A stretch of DNA of 64,000 nucleotides from Deinococcus planocerae (GTDB taxonomy: Bacteria > Deinococcota > Deinococci > Deinococcales > Deinococcaceae): the NCBI RefSeq assembly GCF_002869765.1, contig NZ_PNOR01000007.1, forward strand, positions 62,001-126,000, in the 5' to 3' direction. The position numbers were made by a program, and so were the translations under genes. The notes under the pieces were generated by a model. It was given only the letters and a program-made list of their open reading frames with translations. It did no database searches and was not told where the DNA came from. Numbering within the stretch: position 1 is the stretch's first letter; each line of letters begins with the position of its first letter. This document shows positions 1 through 13,584 of the stretch, one piece after another.

Positions 1-1478
1 GTGAGGAGGGCGCAGGCGAGGAGCGTGCCGAGGGCCACAGGAGCACGGAGGCGGCCCCGCAGCCACAGCACCCCCGCGAGGGCCGTGACGGTGTAGGCGA
101 CCACGCCCGCGGGGCCGACCTCGCCCCAGGTCAGCACCGGTGCCCGCCCGAACACCTCGACCACGCCGAGCAGCGCCGCCGCAAGGAGACCGTTGAGCCA
201 ATTCACCGCCACGGCGAGCGGACCGAGCAGCCCCGCCACGAAGCCCAGGGGCACGAGCGCGGCCATGATCACCCCGGCGATCAGGTTGGCGGGCAGGCCC
301 ACGAGGGGCAGTTGCCCGAAGTTCCCCGCAATGACGGGCAGGGTGGCGAGTTCGGCGAGCACCGTGGCGACGAGGGCAAGGCGCAGCCACAGCGGCCAGC
401 GCCCCGGGAGCCGCGCCGCCGCCTGCCCGGAGAGGGTGAGTCCCAAGACGGCCAGGAAGGAGAGCTGGAACCCCACGTCGAGCAGCCACAGCGGAAAGGG
501 CAGCAGGCAGAGGGTGGCGGCGAGGGCGATGACGCCGTAGGGATCAGGCCGCCCGCGCCCGATGGCGTACCCGAGGAGCACCGCGCCGCCCATCAGCACC
601 GCCCGGAAGATGCTGGGGGACACGCCGACGAGCAGCAGGTACGGCCCCAGGAAGAGGAGCGCCCCCGCGTACCGCCACCCCAGCGGCACCCGCAGCCACA
701 TCAGCAGCCAGATCACGGCGCCCGTCAGCAGGGCGACGTTCTGGCCGCTCAGCGCCATCAGGTGCGAGAGGCCCGAGCGGGCGAAGGCGTCGCGCACCGA
801 GTACCCTGCCCCGAAGTCCTCGCGCCCGATGTCGCCCCGGTCGCCGAGTTCGACGGCCTGCATCAGGGCCGCCTCCCGCTGGCCCAGCCCAGCGGTCAGG
901 CCCCGGCGAAACCAGCCGCGCAGGCCCCCCTCGGGCGTGCTCTGCCGCACCCGGGCCCCCACGAGGACGGTGGTGGGCGTGGGCACGAGGAGGCCGCCCT
1001 GACCCCGCAGCCACGCCGCCTGGTCGAAGCCGCCCGGCACGTCCTGCCCCTCGGGACGCACCAGGCGACCGCTCAGCACCACCCGGCCCGGCGGGACGCG
1101 CGGTTTGGGGGAAACGGCCACCCGGGCGGGCGGGTCTTCGAGGCTGAGGAACTGGCCGTCCCAGTCGCCCGTCAGCGTGACCTGCGCGCCCACCCAGGGG
1201 GCCATGCGGTCGGGCTGGGCGGCATTCAGGCGCTCCGAGCCCAGCCCCAGCCCGGCGCCGACGAGGGCGAGGAGCGCCACCGCCGCCCGCCCGTCGAGCA
1301 CGGCGAGCGCCGCGCCGAGGCCCACCACGACCAGGCCCCACCCCATCCCCAGCCCGAGCAGGATGCCGCCGATGACCCCACAGGCGAGCGGGACGGACCA
1401 CGCGAGGCGGCCCGAGGTGGCCCGCGTGGGGCTGAGGCTCGCCGTCCGGGGGGCGGGCGCCGCGTGTCTGCCGGGCAT
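1..1478 (-). CDS. comEC: ComEC/Rec2 family DNA-uptake channel, 3' end beyond window
   Basis: Polytopic inner-membrane protein that carries single-stranded DNA into the cytoplasm during natural transformation. The frame is open from the ATG at 1478 to the window edge (at least 492 codons). The N-terminus ([16 protein letters not shown]) is followed by hydrophobic segments ([20 protein letters not shown]), then an OB-like DUF4131 region, then the Competence-domain core with the hallmark [19 protein letters not shown] near 740-790 and many membrane segments. The start overlaps the comEA stop as TGATG (1 nt), so the two are translationally coupled. The C-terminal metallo-beta-lactamase-like domain, if present, lies outside the window. 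Confidence 0.93.
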   Translation of the reverse strand, partial: MPGRHAAPAPRTASLSPTRATSGRLAWSVPLACGVIGGILLGLGMGWGLVVVGLGAALAVLDGRAAVALLALVGAGLGLGSERLNAAQPDRMAPWVGAQVTLTGDWDGQFLSLEDPPARVAVSPKPRVPPGRVVLSGRLVRPEGQDVPGGFDQAAWLRGQGGLLVPTPTTVLVGARVRQSTPEGGLRGWFRRGLTAGLGQREAALMQAVELGDRGDIGREDFGAGYSVRDAFARSGLSHLMALSGQNVALLTGAVIWLLMWLRVPLGWRYAGALLFLGPYLLLVGVSPSIFRAVLMGGAVLLGYAIGRGRPDPYGVIALAATLCLLPFPLWLLDVGFQLSFLAVLGLTLSGQAAARLPGRWPLWLRLALVATVLAELATLPVIAGNFGQLPLVGLPANLIAGVIMAALVPLGFVAGLLGPLAVAVNWLNGLLAAALLGVVEVFGRAPVLTWGEVGPAGVVAYTVTALAGVLWLRGRLRAPVALGTLLACALL

Positions 1479-1855
1479 CAGAAGGTCACGAGGGGCGTGA
1501 GGGCCGAGAGGGTGGAGGGCCCGATCCCGCTCACCCGGTCGAGGTCGGCGAGGCTGCGGTAGGGCCTGCCCGCCACGATCCGCGCGGCGAGGGCAGGGCC
1601 GACCTTCGGCAGGGCTTCGAGCTGCTCGACCGAGGCTGAGTTGAGGTTGACCCTCCCCGAGATGAGGGGCCTCACGCTCTCCGCCGTCGGGTACTCGGGG
1701 GCGGCCTCCTGAACCTGGGCCGGGGGGGAAAGGTCGGCGTGGGTCACGGTGGGAGCCTGCGCGTGGGGCAAGAGGACGGGGCCGAGGGCCAGCACCCCCA
1801 CCGTCAGGACGCCGCCCGCGAGAAGCAGCGTCCAGGAACGTTCCGAGCTGAACAC
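1478..1855 (-). CDS. comEA: ComEA-like helix-hairpin-helix DNA-binding competence protein
   Basis: Membrane-anchored DNA receptor for transformation, 125 aa. One N-terminal membrane segment ([20 protein letters not shown]) is followed by a proline/alanine linker and a C-terminal helix-hairpin-helix pair ([18 protein letters not shown] and [18 protein letters not shown]), the standard ComEA layout. I chose the GTG at 1855 because the -10 hexamer TACACT (1863-1868, minus strand) ends 7 nt upstream, which suits a leaderless start. A longer reading from 2011 would run into the divergent transporter gene. It is directly upstream of and coupled to comEC. Confidence 0.9.
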   Translation of the reverse strand: MFSSERSWTLLLAGGVLTVGVLALGPVLLPHAQAPTVTHADLSPPAQVQEAAPEYPTAESVRPLISGRVNLNSASVEQLEALPKVGPALAARIVAGRPYRSLADLDRVSGIGPSTLSALTPLVTF

Positions 1856-1925
1856 GGCGGTCAGTGTAGGGCGGGCCCCCGGGTGTCCGGGCGGCAAATT
1901 CGCACAGCGCGCGTATCCTCGGCGG
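1856..1925. promoter_or_regulatory. Back-to-back leaderless promoters for comEA and the EamA exporter
   Basis: Seventy bases separate two divergent starts. Minus strand: TACACT at 1863-1868, 7 nt before the comEA GTG. Plus strand: TATCCT at 1914-1919, 6 nt before the exporter GTG. Neither gene has a Shine-Dalgarno sequence. Assignment rests on hexamer and spacing only. Confidence 0.6.
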
Positions 1926-2804
1926 GTGACCCCCATCGCCGCCCCGGCCAGCCGCCCCACGCCCGCCGTCCTCGTGTGCCTCGCGCTGGTGTACGTCGTG
2001 TGGGGCAGCACCTACTTCGGGATCAAGGTGGCGATTGGAAGCCTTCCGCCGCTGGGGATGCTCGCCCTGCGCTTCCTGGTGGCGGGGGCCGCGCTCTATG
2101 CCTTCTTGCGCTGGCGGGGGGTGCCTGCCCCGACGGGGCGGGAGTGGGGCGCGAGCGCCCTCGTCGGCCTGCTGCTGCTGGGGGGCGGGACGGGGCTGGT
2201 GACGCTGGCCGAGCGGGACGCGAGCAGCAGCGTGGCGGCGCTCGTGCTGGCGGTCTCTCCCCTCTTCGCGGCCCTGTTCGCGCGGCTGTGGGGCGAGCGC
2301 ACGAGCGGGCGCGAGTGGCTGGGCATCGGGGTGGGGCTCGTCGGGATCGCGCTCCTGAACGTGGGCGAACTGCGCGCCACGCCGCTCGCCGCCCTGCTGC
2401 TGATCCTCGCGCCGCTGTGCTGGACGTTCGGCAGCCAGTGGTCGCGGCACCTGCCCCTGCCCGCCGGGCTGATGGGCAGCGCCGCCGAGATGGTCGCGGG
2501 CGGGGTGCTGCTGGCGCTGCTGAGCGGCGTGCTCGGTGAACGCTGGGGCACGCCGAGCGCCGCGAGCCTGGGGGCGCTGGCGTACCTCATCGTCTTCGGC
2601 AGCCTCGTCGCGTACAGCGCCTACATGTACCTCGTCGCCCACACCCGCCCGGCCCTCGCCACGAGCTACGCCTACGTCAACCCGGTCGTGGCCGTCCTCC
2701 TGGGGGTGGGGCTGGGCGGCGAGACGTTGACGGGGCTGGGCTGGGCCGCCGTGGGGGTGATCCTGACGGGCGTGGCGCTCGTCGCGTGGCCGCGGCAGGG
2801 CTGA
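1926..2804 (+). CDS. EamA/DMT-family transporter (YedA-like)
   Basis: Inner-membrane drug/metabolite exporter of 292 aa with about ten hydrophobic segments arranged as two EamA repeats. Residues 10-30 ([20 protein letters not shown]) match the first helix of the YedA-type branch; the second repeat starts near residue 150 ([20 protein letters not shown]). The substrate cannot be read from sequence. The GTG start at 1926 follows the -10 box TATCCT by 6 nt. It is divergent from the competence genes and no functional link is implied. Confidence 0.88.
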   Translation: MTPIAAPASRPTPAVLVCLALVYVVWGSTYFGIKVAIGSLPPLGMLALRFLVAGAALYAFLRWRGVPAPTGREWGASALVGLLLLGGGTGLVTLAERDASSSVAALVLAVSPLFAALFARLWGERTSGREWLGIGVGLVGIALLNVGELRATPLAALLLILAPLCWTFGSQWSRHLPLPAGLMGSAAEMVAGGVLLALLSGVLGERWGTPSAASLGALAYLIVFGSLVAYSAYMYLVAHTRPALATSYAYVNPVVAVLLGVGLGGETLTGLGWAAVGVILTGVALVAWPRQG

Positions 2805-2812
2805 GCCGTCCA

Positions 2813-3121
2813 GTGGGCGTCCTGACGAGTCTTTCCGTGCGGCTGGCCGAAGCGGTGCTGACCCTGTGGGTTCGGGCCGCGCAGGGCGAGACGGTGCAGA
2901 CCCCCTCGGGCACCCTGACCCCCGTGGCCCTCGTCGCCTGCGGGGTGGGCGCGGGGAGTGACGAGGCGGAGAACGGCGGAGGTGGTGGAGGCGGGGGGAG
3001 CCTCCCCCTCGGGGCGTGGGTGAGTGATCTCCGGGGCACCCGCTCCGTGCCGAACACCGTGGTGCTCGCGTCGGTCGTGCTGGGTGGACTCGCCGGGATC
3101 ATGCGGGCGTGGCGGCGGTAG
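2813..3121 (+). CDS. Hypothetical protein with poly-Gly stretch
   Basis: Unrecognised 102-aa frame starting at GTG 2813, just after the exporter stop. Codon third positions are strongly G/C as in neighbouring genes. Two moderately hydrophobic stretches ([31 protein letters not shown]) flank a run of eight glycines, and the end is basic. No Shine-Dalgarno sequence or leaderless -10 precedes it, so it would rely on read-through from the exporter. It could be a small membrane-associated protein or a chance frame. Confidence 0.45.
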   Translation: MGVLTSLSVRLAEAVLTLWVRAAQGETVQTPSGTLTPVALVACGVGAGSDEAENGGGGGGGGSLPLGAWVSDLRGTRSVPNTVVLASVVLGGLAGIMRAWRR

Positions 3122-3161
3122 GTCGGGGCCCCACACCTCACCCGCGCGCTACCTTCCCCCC

Positions 3162-4283
3162 ATGCCCGACCACCCCGCCCCCCTCACCCCCGCCGGGCTG
3201 CGGGCCCTCGCTCTCCGGACCCTCGGCCCGCGCACGCCCCTGAGGACGGCCCTGGGCCGGATGGGCTTCGTGCAGGCCGACCCCATCCGCGCCCCCGCCC
3301 GCGCCCAGGACCTGACCCTGATGCAGAGGGTACGCGGCTACCGGGCGGGCGACCTGGAGCGGCTGTACCCCGCCCTCGACGCCGAGGAGGACATGCTGCC
3401 CAACTACGGCTTCGTGACGCGGGCGGTGCAGGCCCTCCTCCACCCGCGCGAGGTCGGTCAGAGCCCCCTGGAGCGCGAACACCCGGAGCTGCTGGACGCG
3501 GTGCGGGCGCTGGTGTCGGAGCGGGCGGAGGTCCACCCCCGCGAGGTGGCCGCCGAACTGGGGCGGGGCCGGGTGGTGAACGCCTGGGGCGGGCAGTCGG
3601 CGGCGACCACGCGGGCGCTCGACCTCCTGCACCGCCGGGGCGAGGTGCGGGTGACCCGCCGGGTGAGCGGGGTGCGGCTGTACGGCCCGGCTCCCCACCT
3701 CGCGGCGTTGCGGGCGGACCCGCTGCCCACCCCGGAGCGCGTGCGGGGAACAGTTCACCTCCTCGCGGCGCTTTACGGGCCGTTGCCGGAGGCGAGCCTG
3801 GGGTACCTCGTCACCCTCTCGCGCTTCGGGTTGCCGCACCTGCACGGCGAGTTGCGCGGGGCGCTGAGGGTCGCCGTGCGGGAGGAGTTGACGGGCGCGC
3901 GGGTGGACGGCGTGCGGTACGTGTGGCCTGCGGGGTGGGACGCGCAGGCCCTGCCCACCCCGCGCGGAGTGCGGATCGTGGGGCCCTTCGACCCCCTGGT
4001 GTGGGACCGCCGCCGCTTCGCCCACCTGCACGGCTGGACGTACCGCTTCGAGGCGTACACGCCGCCCCCGAACCGGCAGTTCGGGTACTACGCCCTCCCC
4101 GTCTTTCAGGCCGAGCGCGCGGTGGGCTGGGCCAACCTGCGGGTGGAGGGCGGAGAACTGCGCGCGGACGTGAGGCTCGTCCCCGGCGTGCGTGAGACGG
4201 CGGCGCTGGGAAGGGGTCTGGAGGCGGAGCTGGGCCGCTACCGGGGCTTCCTGGGGCTGGAGGACCCCGTGCTGGCGGGGTAG
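3162..4283 (+). CDS. Winged-helix DNA glycosylase of the YcaQ/AlkX (HTH_42) family
   Basis: 373-aa protein of the family whose members YcaQ and AlkX unhook interstrand crosslinks and AlkZ does so for a natural-product crosslink. Visible family signatures are GFVQADPIRAPARAQDL near residue 35, containing the Q-x-D pair typical of the AlkX/YcaQ branch (AlkZ has Q-x-Q), GPFDPLVWDRRRF near 275, and RQFGYYALPVF near 310. The start at 3162 follows TACCTT (3150-3155) by 6 nt. A DNA-repair role fits the host genus, but activity on a particular lesion is inference. Confidence 0.85.
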   Translation: MPDHPAPLTPAGLRALALRTLGPRTPLRTALGRMGFVQADPIRAPARAQDLTLMQRVRGYRAGDLERLYPALDAEEDMLPNYGFVTRAVQALLHPREVGQSPLEREHPELLDAVRALVSERAEVHPREVAAELGRGRVVNAWGGQSAATTRALDLLHRRGEVRVTRRVSGVRLYGPAPHLAALRADPLPTPERVRGTVHLLAALYGPLPEASLGYLVTLSRFGLPHLHGELRGALRVAVREELTGARVDGVRYVWPAGWDAQALPTPRGVRIVGPFDPLVWDRRRFAHLHGWTYRFEAYTPPPNRQFGYYALPVFQAERAVGWANLRVEGGELRADVRLVPGVRETAALGRGLEAELGRYRGFLGLEDPVLAG

Positions 4284-4413
4284 GCCCGAAGCGGCGCGAG
4301 GGGGGTGGGCTCCGAGGGGAGGAAGGCGAAGGGCACCGCCGAACCAGACCGGGGAGCGTCCGACATGCCGGAAGAGGCGCTTTGCCCCGCTGACGGTGAC
4401 AAGTGTTCTTCTG

Positions 4414-5442
4414 TCAACCGCTCTGGGAGGGGCGCCGTTCCCGGAAGGCCGCCCCCTCCTGCGCCCAGGCCCCGGCCACCCGCCCGAGGGCCTCCCGCAC
4501 CCCGCCGCTTCCCCCGCCCCGCGCCTGCCGGGCCGTGGCGAGCAGGTTCAGGGCCAGGCCCGCCCGCTCCTCGTCCATAAGCTGAGCGGGCGTGCGGCGC
4601 GGCCCGTGCGCGGCGAGTTCGGCCCGGTACGCCTCCCGCACTCCGGGACCCAGGCGGGCGCGGCCCTGCGCGTCCAGCCGCACGTGGAGGAGGTGCGCGA
4701 GGTCTTCCCCGAGCACCGAGCCGTGCGCCTGCCCGTAGTCGATCAGGATAGGCGGGCCGCCCCCTCCCGGCCACAGCACCTGCCCCGCGTGGAGGTCGCC
4801 GTGGGCGAGGGTGACCCCGCGCGTGGCGCCGAGCAGGGCGGGGAGAAGGCGGGCGGCCTCCCGGACGGCCTCCACCTCGGCGGGCGTCCAGCCGGGGTCC
4901 GGGTCGGCGGCGATCCGGCCCGCGTGGCGCGCAGCGCGCTCTGCATCCCAGCCCCATTCCCCCGCCAGTTCCGGGCGGTCCAGCCAGAAGGCGTGGTGCC
5001 GGGCGAGGAGCCGGGCGACCTCCAGCAGGGCGGCCTCGCGCTCGTGGTCGGTCCCGAAGGCGCCCCATCCGGTCGTCGTGTCCGTCAGGTCGCGGGTGAC
5101 GAGGTGCGCCCGCCATCCGTCCGGGTCGAGGGCCGCGTGGAGGAGCGGCGCGTGCGGCACGGGCGAGCGGGGGGCGAGGTCACGCAGGTAGCTCGCCTCG
5201 CGCGCCAGACGGCGGTAGGCCCGCCCGTCCCGCCACCCCGCCGGGAGGTACTTCAGGAAGAGGGGGCCGTGCCCGGTCACGTAGCGCGCGAAGGCGGCCC
5301 CCTCCCCCTCCCAGGCCTCAAGGGCGCGGCGCGGGCCGGGGAAGGCCGCGCGCAACTCGGCGGGCCACACCCGGGACGAGACGGCGGGACCCTCGCCCCG
5401 CAGCGTGTCCCGCCAGTCCTCCAGGGTGGCGCCTAGCCTCAA
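4414..5442 (-). CDS. Phosphotransferase-enzyme-family (APH-like) kinase
   Basis: 342-aa aminoglycoside-phosphotransferase-fold protein. The catalytic Brenner motif HGDLHAGQVLW and the metal-binding IDYGQAHGSVLGEDLAHLL are both intact; the N-lobe contains GPLFLKYLPAG with a candidate ATP-binding lysine. The substrate is unknown (small molecule kinase, fructosamine or choline kinase relatives are possible) and resistance should not be assumed. The likely start is TTG 5442, which overlaps the stop of the upstream small gene as TTGA, a translational-coupling arrangement; a longer frame to 5514 would lie inside that gene. Confidence 0.78.
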   Translation of the reverse strand: MRLGATLEDWRDTLRGEGPAVSSRVWPAELRAAFPGPRRALEAWEGEGAAFARYVTGHGPLFLKYLPAGWRDGRAYRRLAREASYLRDLAPRSPVPHAPLLHAALDPDGWRAHLVTRDLTDTTTGWGAFGTDHEREAALLEVARLLARHHAFWLDRPELAGEWGWDAERAARHAGRIAADPDPGWTPAEVEAVREAARLLPALLGATRGVTLAHGDLHAGQVLWPGGGGPPILIDYGQAHGSVLGEDLAHLLHVRLDAQGRARLGPGVREAYRAELAAHGPRRTPAQLMDEERAGLALNLLATARQARGGGSGGVREALGRVAGAWAQEGAAFRERRPSQSG

Positions 5443-5714
5443 GCGAGCAGCGTGAGCAGCCCCAGGGCCGAGCCCCCCGCGAGCGCCGCGCCGACGAGGA
5501 ACACGCCCAGGCACCCCAGCCCCCTGCGCCGCCGGGTCTGGCGGTAGTGCCCGCCCCGACCGTAATGCCCCCGGTGGCCGCTGCTGTGACTGTGGCCGAG
5601 CGCGCCGCCCAGGAAGCCACCCCGGTGCCCGCTGCTGTGACTCCGCCGCCCGAACGCGCCCCGGCGCCCGCCGCTATGACTGAAGGAAAAGGAGCCGCCC
5701 GAATGTCCGCTCAT
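5439..5714 (-). CDS. Small His/Gly/Ser-rich protein with C-terminal membrane segment
   Basis: Unrecognised 91-aa protein. Residues 1-60 are rich in His, Ser, Gly and Arg with the unit HSSGHRG occurring twice (about 20-26 and 37-43) and a HYGRGGHYRQTRRRR basic stretch. It ends in one hydrophobic helix (GLGCLGVFLVGAALAGGSAL). The start ATG 5714 has TACCCT (5720-5725) 5 nt upstream, supporting a real leaderless gene. A metal- or nucleic-acid-binding membrane-tethered role is possible from composition only. The kinase gene downstream overlaps it by 4 nt. Confidence 0.65.
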   Translation of the reverse strand: MSGHSGGSFSFSHSGGRRGAFGRRSHSSGHRGGFLGGALGHSHSSGHRGHYGRGGHYRQTRRRRGLGCLGVFLVGAALAGGSALGLLTLLA

Positions 5715-5829
5715 GCCCCAGGGTACGCGACGAGGCTCACAAAAGTTGCCCGCACCCCTCGCCCGGCGGCGAACCGGGCTGGCATGAGCATCATGCACAC
5801 CTCACTCACGGGGGTACACTGGCGGCACG

Positions 5830-7164
<1,335 letters not shown>

Positions 7165-7198
7165 GTCGTTTCCACCCGTCAGGAATCGAGAGGCTGCG

Positions 7199-7549
7199 TC
7201 AAAGGAGGTGCTGCCGCTCAGGGTCGTCCCAGCCCTTCAAGCGCCTCCACTTACTCAGTACGCGGCGAATCTCCCCTGGAGGAGCCGAGATAAACTTCGG
7301 CCAGTCCTTCATTCGACCATGTGGATAACCCAAGAGATTAGCCACTGCGTTGTTGATGACAAGTTCTACGATTTCCTCGTTGTCGTCAACGTGGGGCCAC
7401 GCATGAGCAACCTCGGCCACCTCCTCAAGACTCACTCCAAAGATGGTGTCGAACCCGTCATCGTCATCGAAAAACGGGCCTTCCGCTGCGGCTGACAGAC
7501 ACTGACCCAGGAGGAAGCGTTCTCTAGCGGTCAGGCGTTCCAGAGCCAT
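7199..7549 (-). CDS. Hypothetical acidic 116-aa protein
   Basis: Unrecognised protein lying convergent to glmM and divergent from polA. It has an Asp run (FFDDDDGFDTIF), a mostly helical middle (EEVAEVAHAWPH, EEIVELVINNAVANLLG) and a basic C-terminus. Base composition is visibly less G+C-rich than its neighbours, which may mean more recent acquisition. Start ATG 7549 has the hexamer TAACTT (7555-7560, minus strand) 5 nt upstream, supporting a genuine leaderless gene. Confidence 0.65.
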   Translation of the reverse strand: MALERLTARERFLLGQCLSAAAEGPFFDDDDGFDTIFGVSLEEVAEVAHAWPHVDDNEEIVELVINNAVANLLGYPHGRMKDWPKFISAPPGEIRRVLSKWRRLKGWDDPERQHLL

Positions 7550-7613
7550 AAGACAAGTTATCAGGCATAGTCACAAAGCGGCGGGGAGCCGTAAGCCAAC
7601 CCGGATGCCCCCG

Positions 7614-7619
7614 TAGAAT
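7614..7619 (+). promoter_or_regulatory. polA -10 box, leaderless promoter
   Basis: TAGAAT followed by exactly 6 nt and the polA ATG; no Shine-Dalgarno sequence upstream. A clean example of the window-wide leaderless pattern. Confidence 0.65.
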
Positions 7620-7625
7620 GCCCGC

Positions 7626-10352
<2,727 letters not shown>

Positions 10353-10513
10353 GAGACCTCCTGCGGGGGTCGCGGAAGGCAAAAGGCGAAAGGCCGACCG
10401 GGGGTGCCCTCTGCTCTCGACCTGCGGCCTTCCTTCAGCCTCGCTTCACACGGGGAGGGGACGTACCTTCGGGCGCGCCGGGGTCGGGTCTTCTGGGCGC
10501 CGGAGGGTTACCC

Positions 10514-10837
10514 ATGACGATGAACAGCCAGCTCGAAGAAACGCTCGCCCTGCTCTCGGGGGGCGCGGAGAATATCGACCCCAACCTCGCCGTGACCCAC
10601 CTGCGCTCGTGGCAGGCGTCGCTGGGCGACCACCCCAAGGGCGGGATGCTCGCCGCGCAGCTCGGCAAGGTCGCCGAACTCCTGCAAGCCGGGCAGTACA
10701 CCGAAGCCGCCGCCTCGCTTCCCCCGATGGGCGCCGAGGTCGAGACCCTGGCCCGCACCGCCCCCGACGACCTGCGCGACACGCTGATGCGCCTCGCCGA
10801 GGTGCTGCACCTCTCGGACGGCGGGCTGGACGCCTGA
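10514..10837 (+). CDS. Conserved-looking hypothetical 107-aa helical protein
   Basis: Unrecognised soluble all-helical protein (HLRSWQASLGDH, MLAAQLGKVAELLQAGQ, TLMRLAEVLHLS). The Shine-Dalgarno-like GGAGGG at 10501-10506 precedes the ATG at 10514, with another ATG at 10520 in frame. It follows polA by 160 nt, in which TACCTT near 10464 could be a -10. No function can be assigned. Confidence 0.7.
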   Translation: MTMNSQLEETLALLSGGAENIDPNLAVTHLRSWQASLGDHPKGGMLAAQLGKVAELLQAGQYTEAAASLPPMGAEVETLARTAPDDLRDTLMRLAEVLHLSDGGLDA

Positions 10838-10935
10838 GTCAACCCGAACTTGGGGCGCGCCTGGGATCAACCCCGGGCGCCCTTTCCTGTTGGACCCTGT
10901 GGGCGGCCTGGGCCCTTCCGGGGGTAGGCTCCGGC

Positions 10936-11535
10936 ATGACGATCAAGGCCCTGTTCTGGGACATCGGCGGCGTGCTGCTCACGAACGGGTGGGACCGCGA
11001 GCAGCGGGCGGACGTGGTGGCCCGCTTCGGTCTGGACGCGCAGGACTTCTCGGAGCGGCACAAGCTGGCCGTGCCGGAACTGGAGCGGGGCCGCATGACC
11101 CTGGCGGAGTACCTGGAGCAGGTGGTCTTCCACACGCCGCGTTCCTTCACCCTGGAAGACTTCCGCGCCGCGATGGAGGCCGAGAGCCTCCCGCGTGAGG
11201 AGCCGCTGGCCCTGGCCCGCGAGCTGGGGGGGCGGCACCGCATGTACTCGCTGAACAACGAGGGCCGCGACCTGAACGAGCACCGCATCCGCACCTACGG
11301 GCTGGGCGAGTTCCTGCTCGCCTTTTTCACCTCCTGCTACCTCGGCCTGCTCAAGCCCAACCCGGCGATGTACCGCCTGGCCCTGAGTCTCGCCCAGGTG
11401 CGCCCGGACGAAGCCGTCATGATCGACGACCGCCCGCAGAACGTGGAGGCGGCCCGCTCGGTGGGGATGCACGCCGTGCGCTACGAGGACGCCGCCCAGC
11501 TCCGGGAGGAACTGTCGGCGCTCGGGGTGAGGTGA
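10936..11535 (+). CDS. HAD-superfamily (IA-like) hydrolase
   Basis: 199-aa phosphatase-fold protein. Motif I is FWDIGGVLLTNGW with the nucleophilic Asp at residue 9; motif II is the Ser/Asn region RMYSLNNEG; motif III Lys is in GLLKPNPAMY; motif IV is VMIDDRPQNVEAARSVGM. A helical cap lies between motifs I and II. The substrate is unknown. TAGGCT (10925-10930) ends 5 nt before the ATG. The gene converges with the next one with only 13 nt between stops. Confidence 0.85.
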   Translation: MTIKALFWDIGGVLLTNGWDREQRADVVARFGLDAQDFSERHKLAVPELERGRMTLAEYLEQVVFHTPRSFTLEDFRAAMEAESLPREEPLALARELGGRHRMYSLNNEGRDLNEHRIRTYGLGEFLLAFFTSCYLGLLKPNPAMYRLALSLAQVRPDEAVMIDDRPQNVEAARSVGMHAVRYEDAAQLREELSALGVR

Positions 11536-11548
11536 CGCGGAGCAGGGG

Positions 11549-11878
11549 TTAGACCTTCACGAACTCCTGCACGCCGAGCACGAACATCACCGCGCCGCCG
11601 ACCGCCACCTCCACGGGGTCGGCGACCAGCCCCTCGCCCTGCTCGCCCATCGGGACGCTGGGGGTCACGAGGCGGGTGCGGGTGCGGCAGGTCCGCTGCA
11701 CGTGCCGCTTGAGTTCGGCGAGGCGCTCGTCGGACACCCCGATCATCAGGGTGGTGTTGCCCTCCCGCAGGAAGCCCCCCGTGCTCGCCAGCTTCGTGAC
11801 CTCGAAGGCGTTTTCGGACAGCACACGCACGAGGGCGGCGGCGTCGGCATCCTGGATCACGGCGAGAACCAGCTTCAT
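11549..11878 (-). CDS. PII-like cyclic-di-AMP receptor (DarA/PstA/YaaQ, DUF970)
   Basis: 109-aa PII-fold protein whose characterised relatives (PstA in Listeria and Staphylococcus, DarA in Bacillus) bind c-di-AMP as trimers. The signature [20 protein letters not shown], then [21 protein letters not shown] near residues 27-47 and the C-terminal [13 protein letters not shown], match the family strongly. The start at 11878 is preceded by TATGCT (11886-11891, minus strand) at 7 nt, so its own leaderless promoter sits just after the terminator of the upstream regulator gene. The downstream target in Deinococcus is not known to me. Confidence 0.88.
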   Translation of the reverse strand: MKLVLAVIQDADAAALVRVLSENAFEVTKLASTGGFLREGNTTLMIGVSDERLAELKRHVQRTCRTRTRLVTPSVPMGEQGEGLVADPVEVAVGGAVMFVLGVQEFVKV

Positions 11879-11894
11879 GAAGCGCAGCATAACA

Positions 11895-11923
11895 AGCAAA
11901 ACGGCCTCCGGGGCGGGAGGCCG
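11895..11923 (-). terminator. Intrinsic terminator of the winged-helix regulator gene
   Basis: On the minus strand CGGCCTCC and GGAGGCCG (11902-11909 with 11916-11923) form an 8-bp stem with a 6-nt loop, followed by TTTTGCTTG. It separates the regulator from the c-di-AMP receptor gene. Confidence 0.8.
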
Positions 11924-11944
11924 CGGGGCAGGCGGGTCAGGGGC

Positions 11945-12448
11945 TTACGCGACCTGCTTCTTCTTGCCAGTCACCGGGGCACCCTGCTCCTGGCCGAGTG
12001 CTTGCGTCTCCTTGAGGCGGAAGATCACCAGGCTGCCCACGAAGGTGCAGGTGATCATGCCGTGCGCGTTGAGGAGAGAGAGGGCCCTCATCACGTCCTC
12101 GCGGCTCATCCGGAGCTGCTCGCTCATGTACAGGGCGGAGTCGGCGCGGCCCTCGAGATAGTCGCGCACCCGCTTGGCGTCCGCGGTGAGCGGCGTGGCG
12201 GGCACGTCGGCGAGGCCGGGGTCGGCGAGCCCGTACACGGCGCGGGTCCCGGTGCCGGGCAGGCGGCGTACCCGGCCCTGGTCGAGCAGGCTGGCGAGCG
12301 CGGCGCGCAGGTGCGACAGGGCCAGCCCCGTCGTCTTGGCGAGTTCGGTCTCGACCCACTCGGGCTTGCTCTCCAGCGCCTTCAAGACGAGCTTCTCGTT
12401 CGCCCGGCGAGTCTCTTGCAGATCTTCGAGGGTGGGGGGGTTGAACAT
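11945..12448 (-). CDS. Winged-helix DNA-binding protein, probable regulator
   Basis: 167-aa protein. Residues 15-70 form a winged helix (EWVETELAKTTGLALSHLRAAL, then DQGRVRRLPGTGTRAVYGL as the wing); residues 88-150 look like a second helical/winged unit (SEQLRMSREDVMRALSLLNAHG, then ITCTFVGSLVIFRL). The tail is Lys-rich. Targets are unknown. The start has a good Shine-Dalgarno GGAGGA (12455-12460) 6 nt from the ATG, unlike the many leaderless genes here. Confidence 0.75.
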   Translation of the reverse strand: MFNPPTLEDLQETRRANEKLVLKALESKPEWVETELAKTTGLALSHLRAALASLLDQGRVRRLPGTGTRAVYGLADPGLADVPATPLTADAKRVRDYLEGRADSALYMSEQLRMSREDVMRALSLLNAHGMITCTFVGSLVIFRLKETQALGQEQGAPVTGKKKQVA

Positions 12449-12828
12449 GCGCTATCCTCCGACAAAACCAGAGCAAAACACCTGTGCTTCACCCTGGCGT
12501 GGTTGTTGATGATGAACCGAGTTCAACTGCGCCCAGAAGCGCAACTTTCCTATTGTGACAGAAGTTCGTGCCCTTTGCATGAGACCCGGGCGAGTCGGTC
12601 GAGGAGGTCACGCCGGGCCCAGGCTCCCGGCGACGAGCGGTGGCGCATCGTAAGCGGTCACGCGGGGCAGCACCGTGACCCGGCGCCCCCTGTGAAGCTC
12701 TCGTCAGCTTGGGCGGGGCCGCTGCGCAGGGCGGTCGGCGTCGCCCGCGTATGCTGCGAACCGGACGCGGGGCAAGGGCGGGACCCGGCGGCAGAGCCTC
12801 GGCGGGACGGAAGGGGGAAAACAGGAGC
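12449..12828. other. 380-nt divergent intergenic region
   Basis: No gene seen. It holds the ribosome-binding site of the winged-helix gene, an AT-richer stretch at 12470-12580 that probably contains its promoter, and TATGCT at 12750-12755, a candidate -10 for the ABC exporter that would give a leader of about 65 nt. No RDRM-type palindrome (TTATG with CATAA) was found here. Confidence 0.4.

Positions 12829-13573
<745 letters not shown>

Positions 13574-13584
<11 letters not shown>

Noticed and set aside
312..1562. 416-codon plus-strand frame at the left end
   Set aside because: Opposite comEC and comEA, both of which show diagnostic motifs; the plus-strand translation is Gln/Pro/His-rich noise.
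12449..12828. Radiation/desiccation response motif upstream of the winged-helix gene
   Set aside because: I looked for the TTATG...CATAA palindrome in this and other intergenic regions; only half-sites occur (for example TTATGACAT near 22071, inside a gene).
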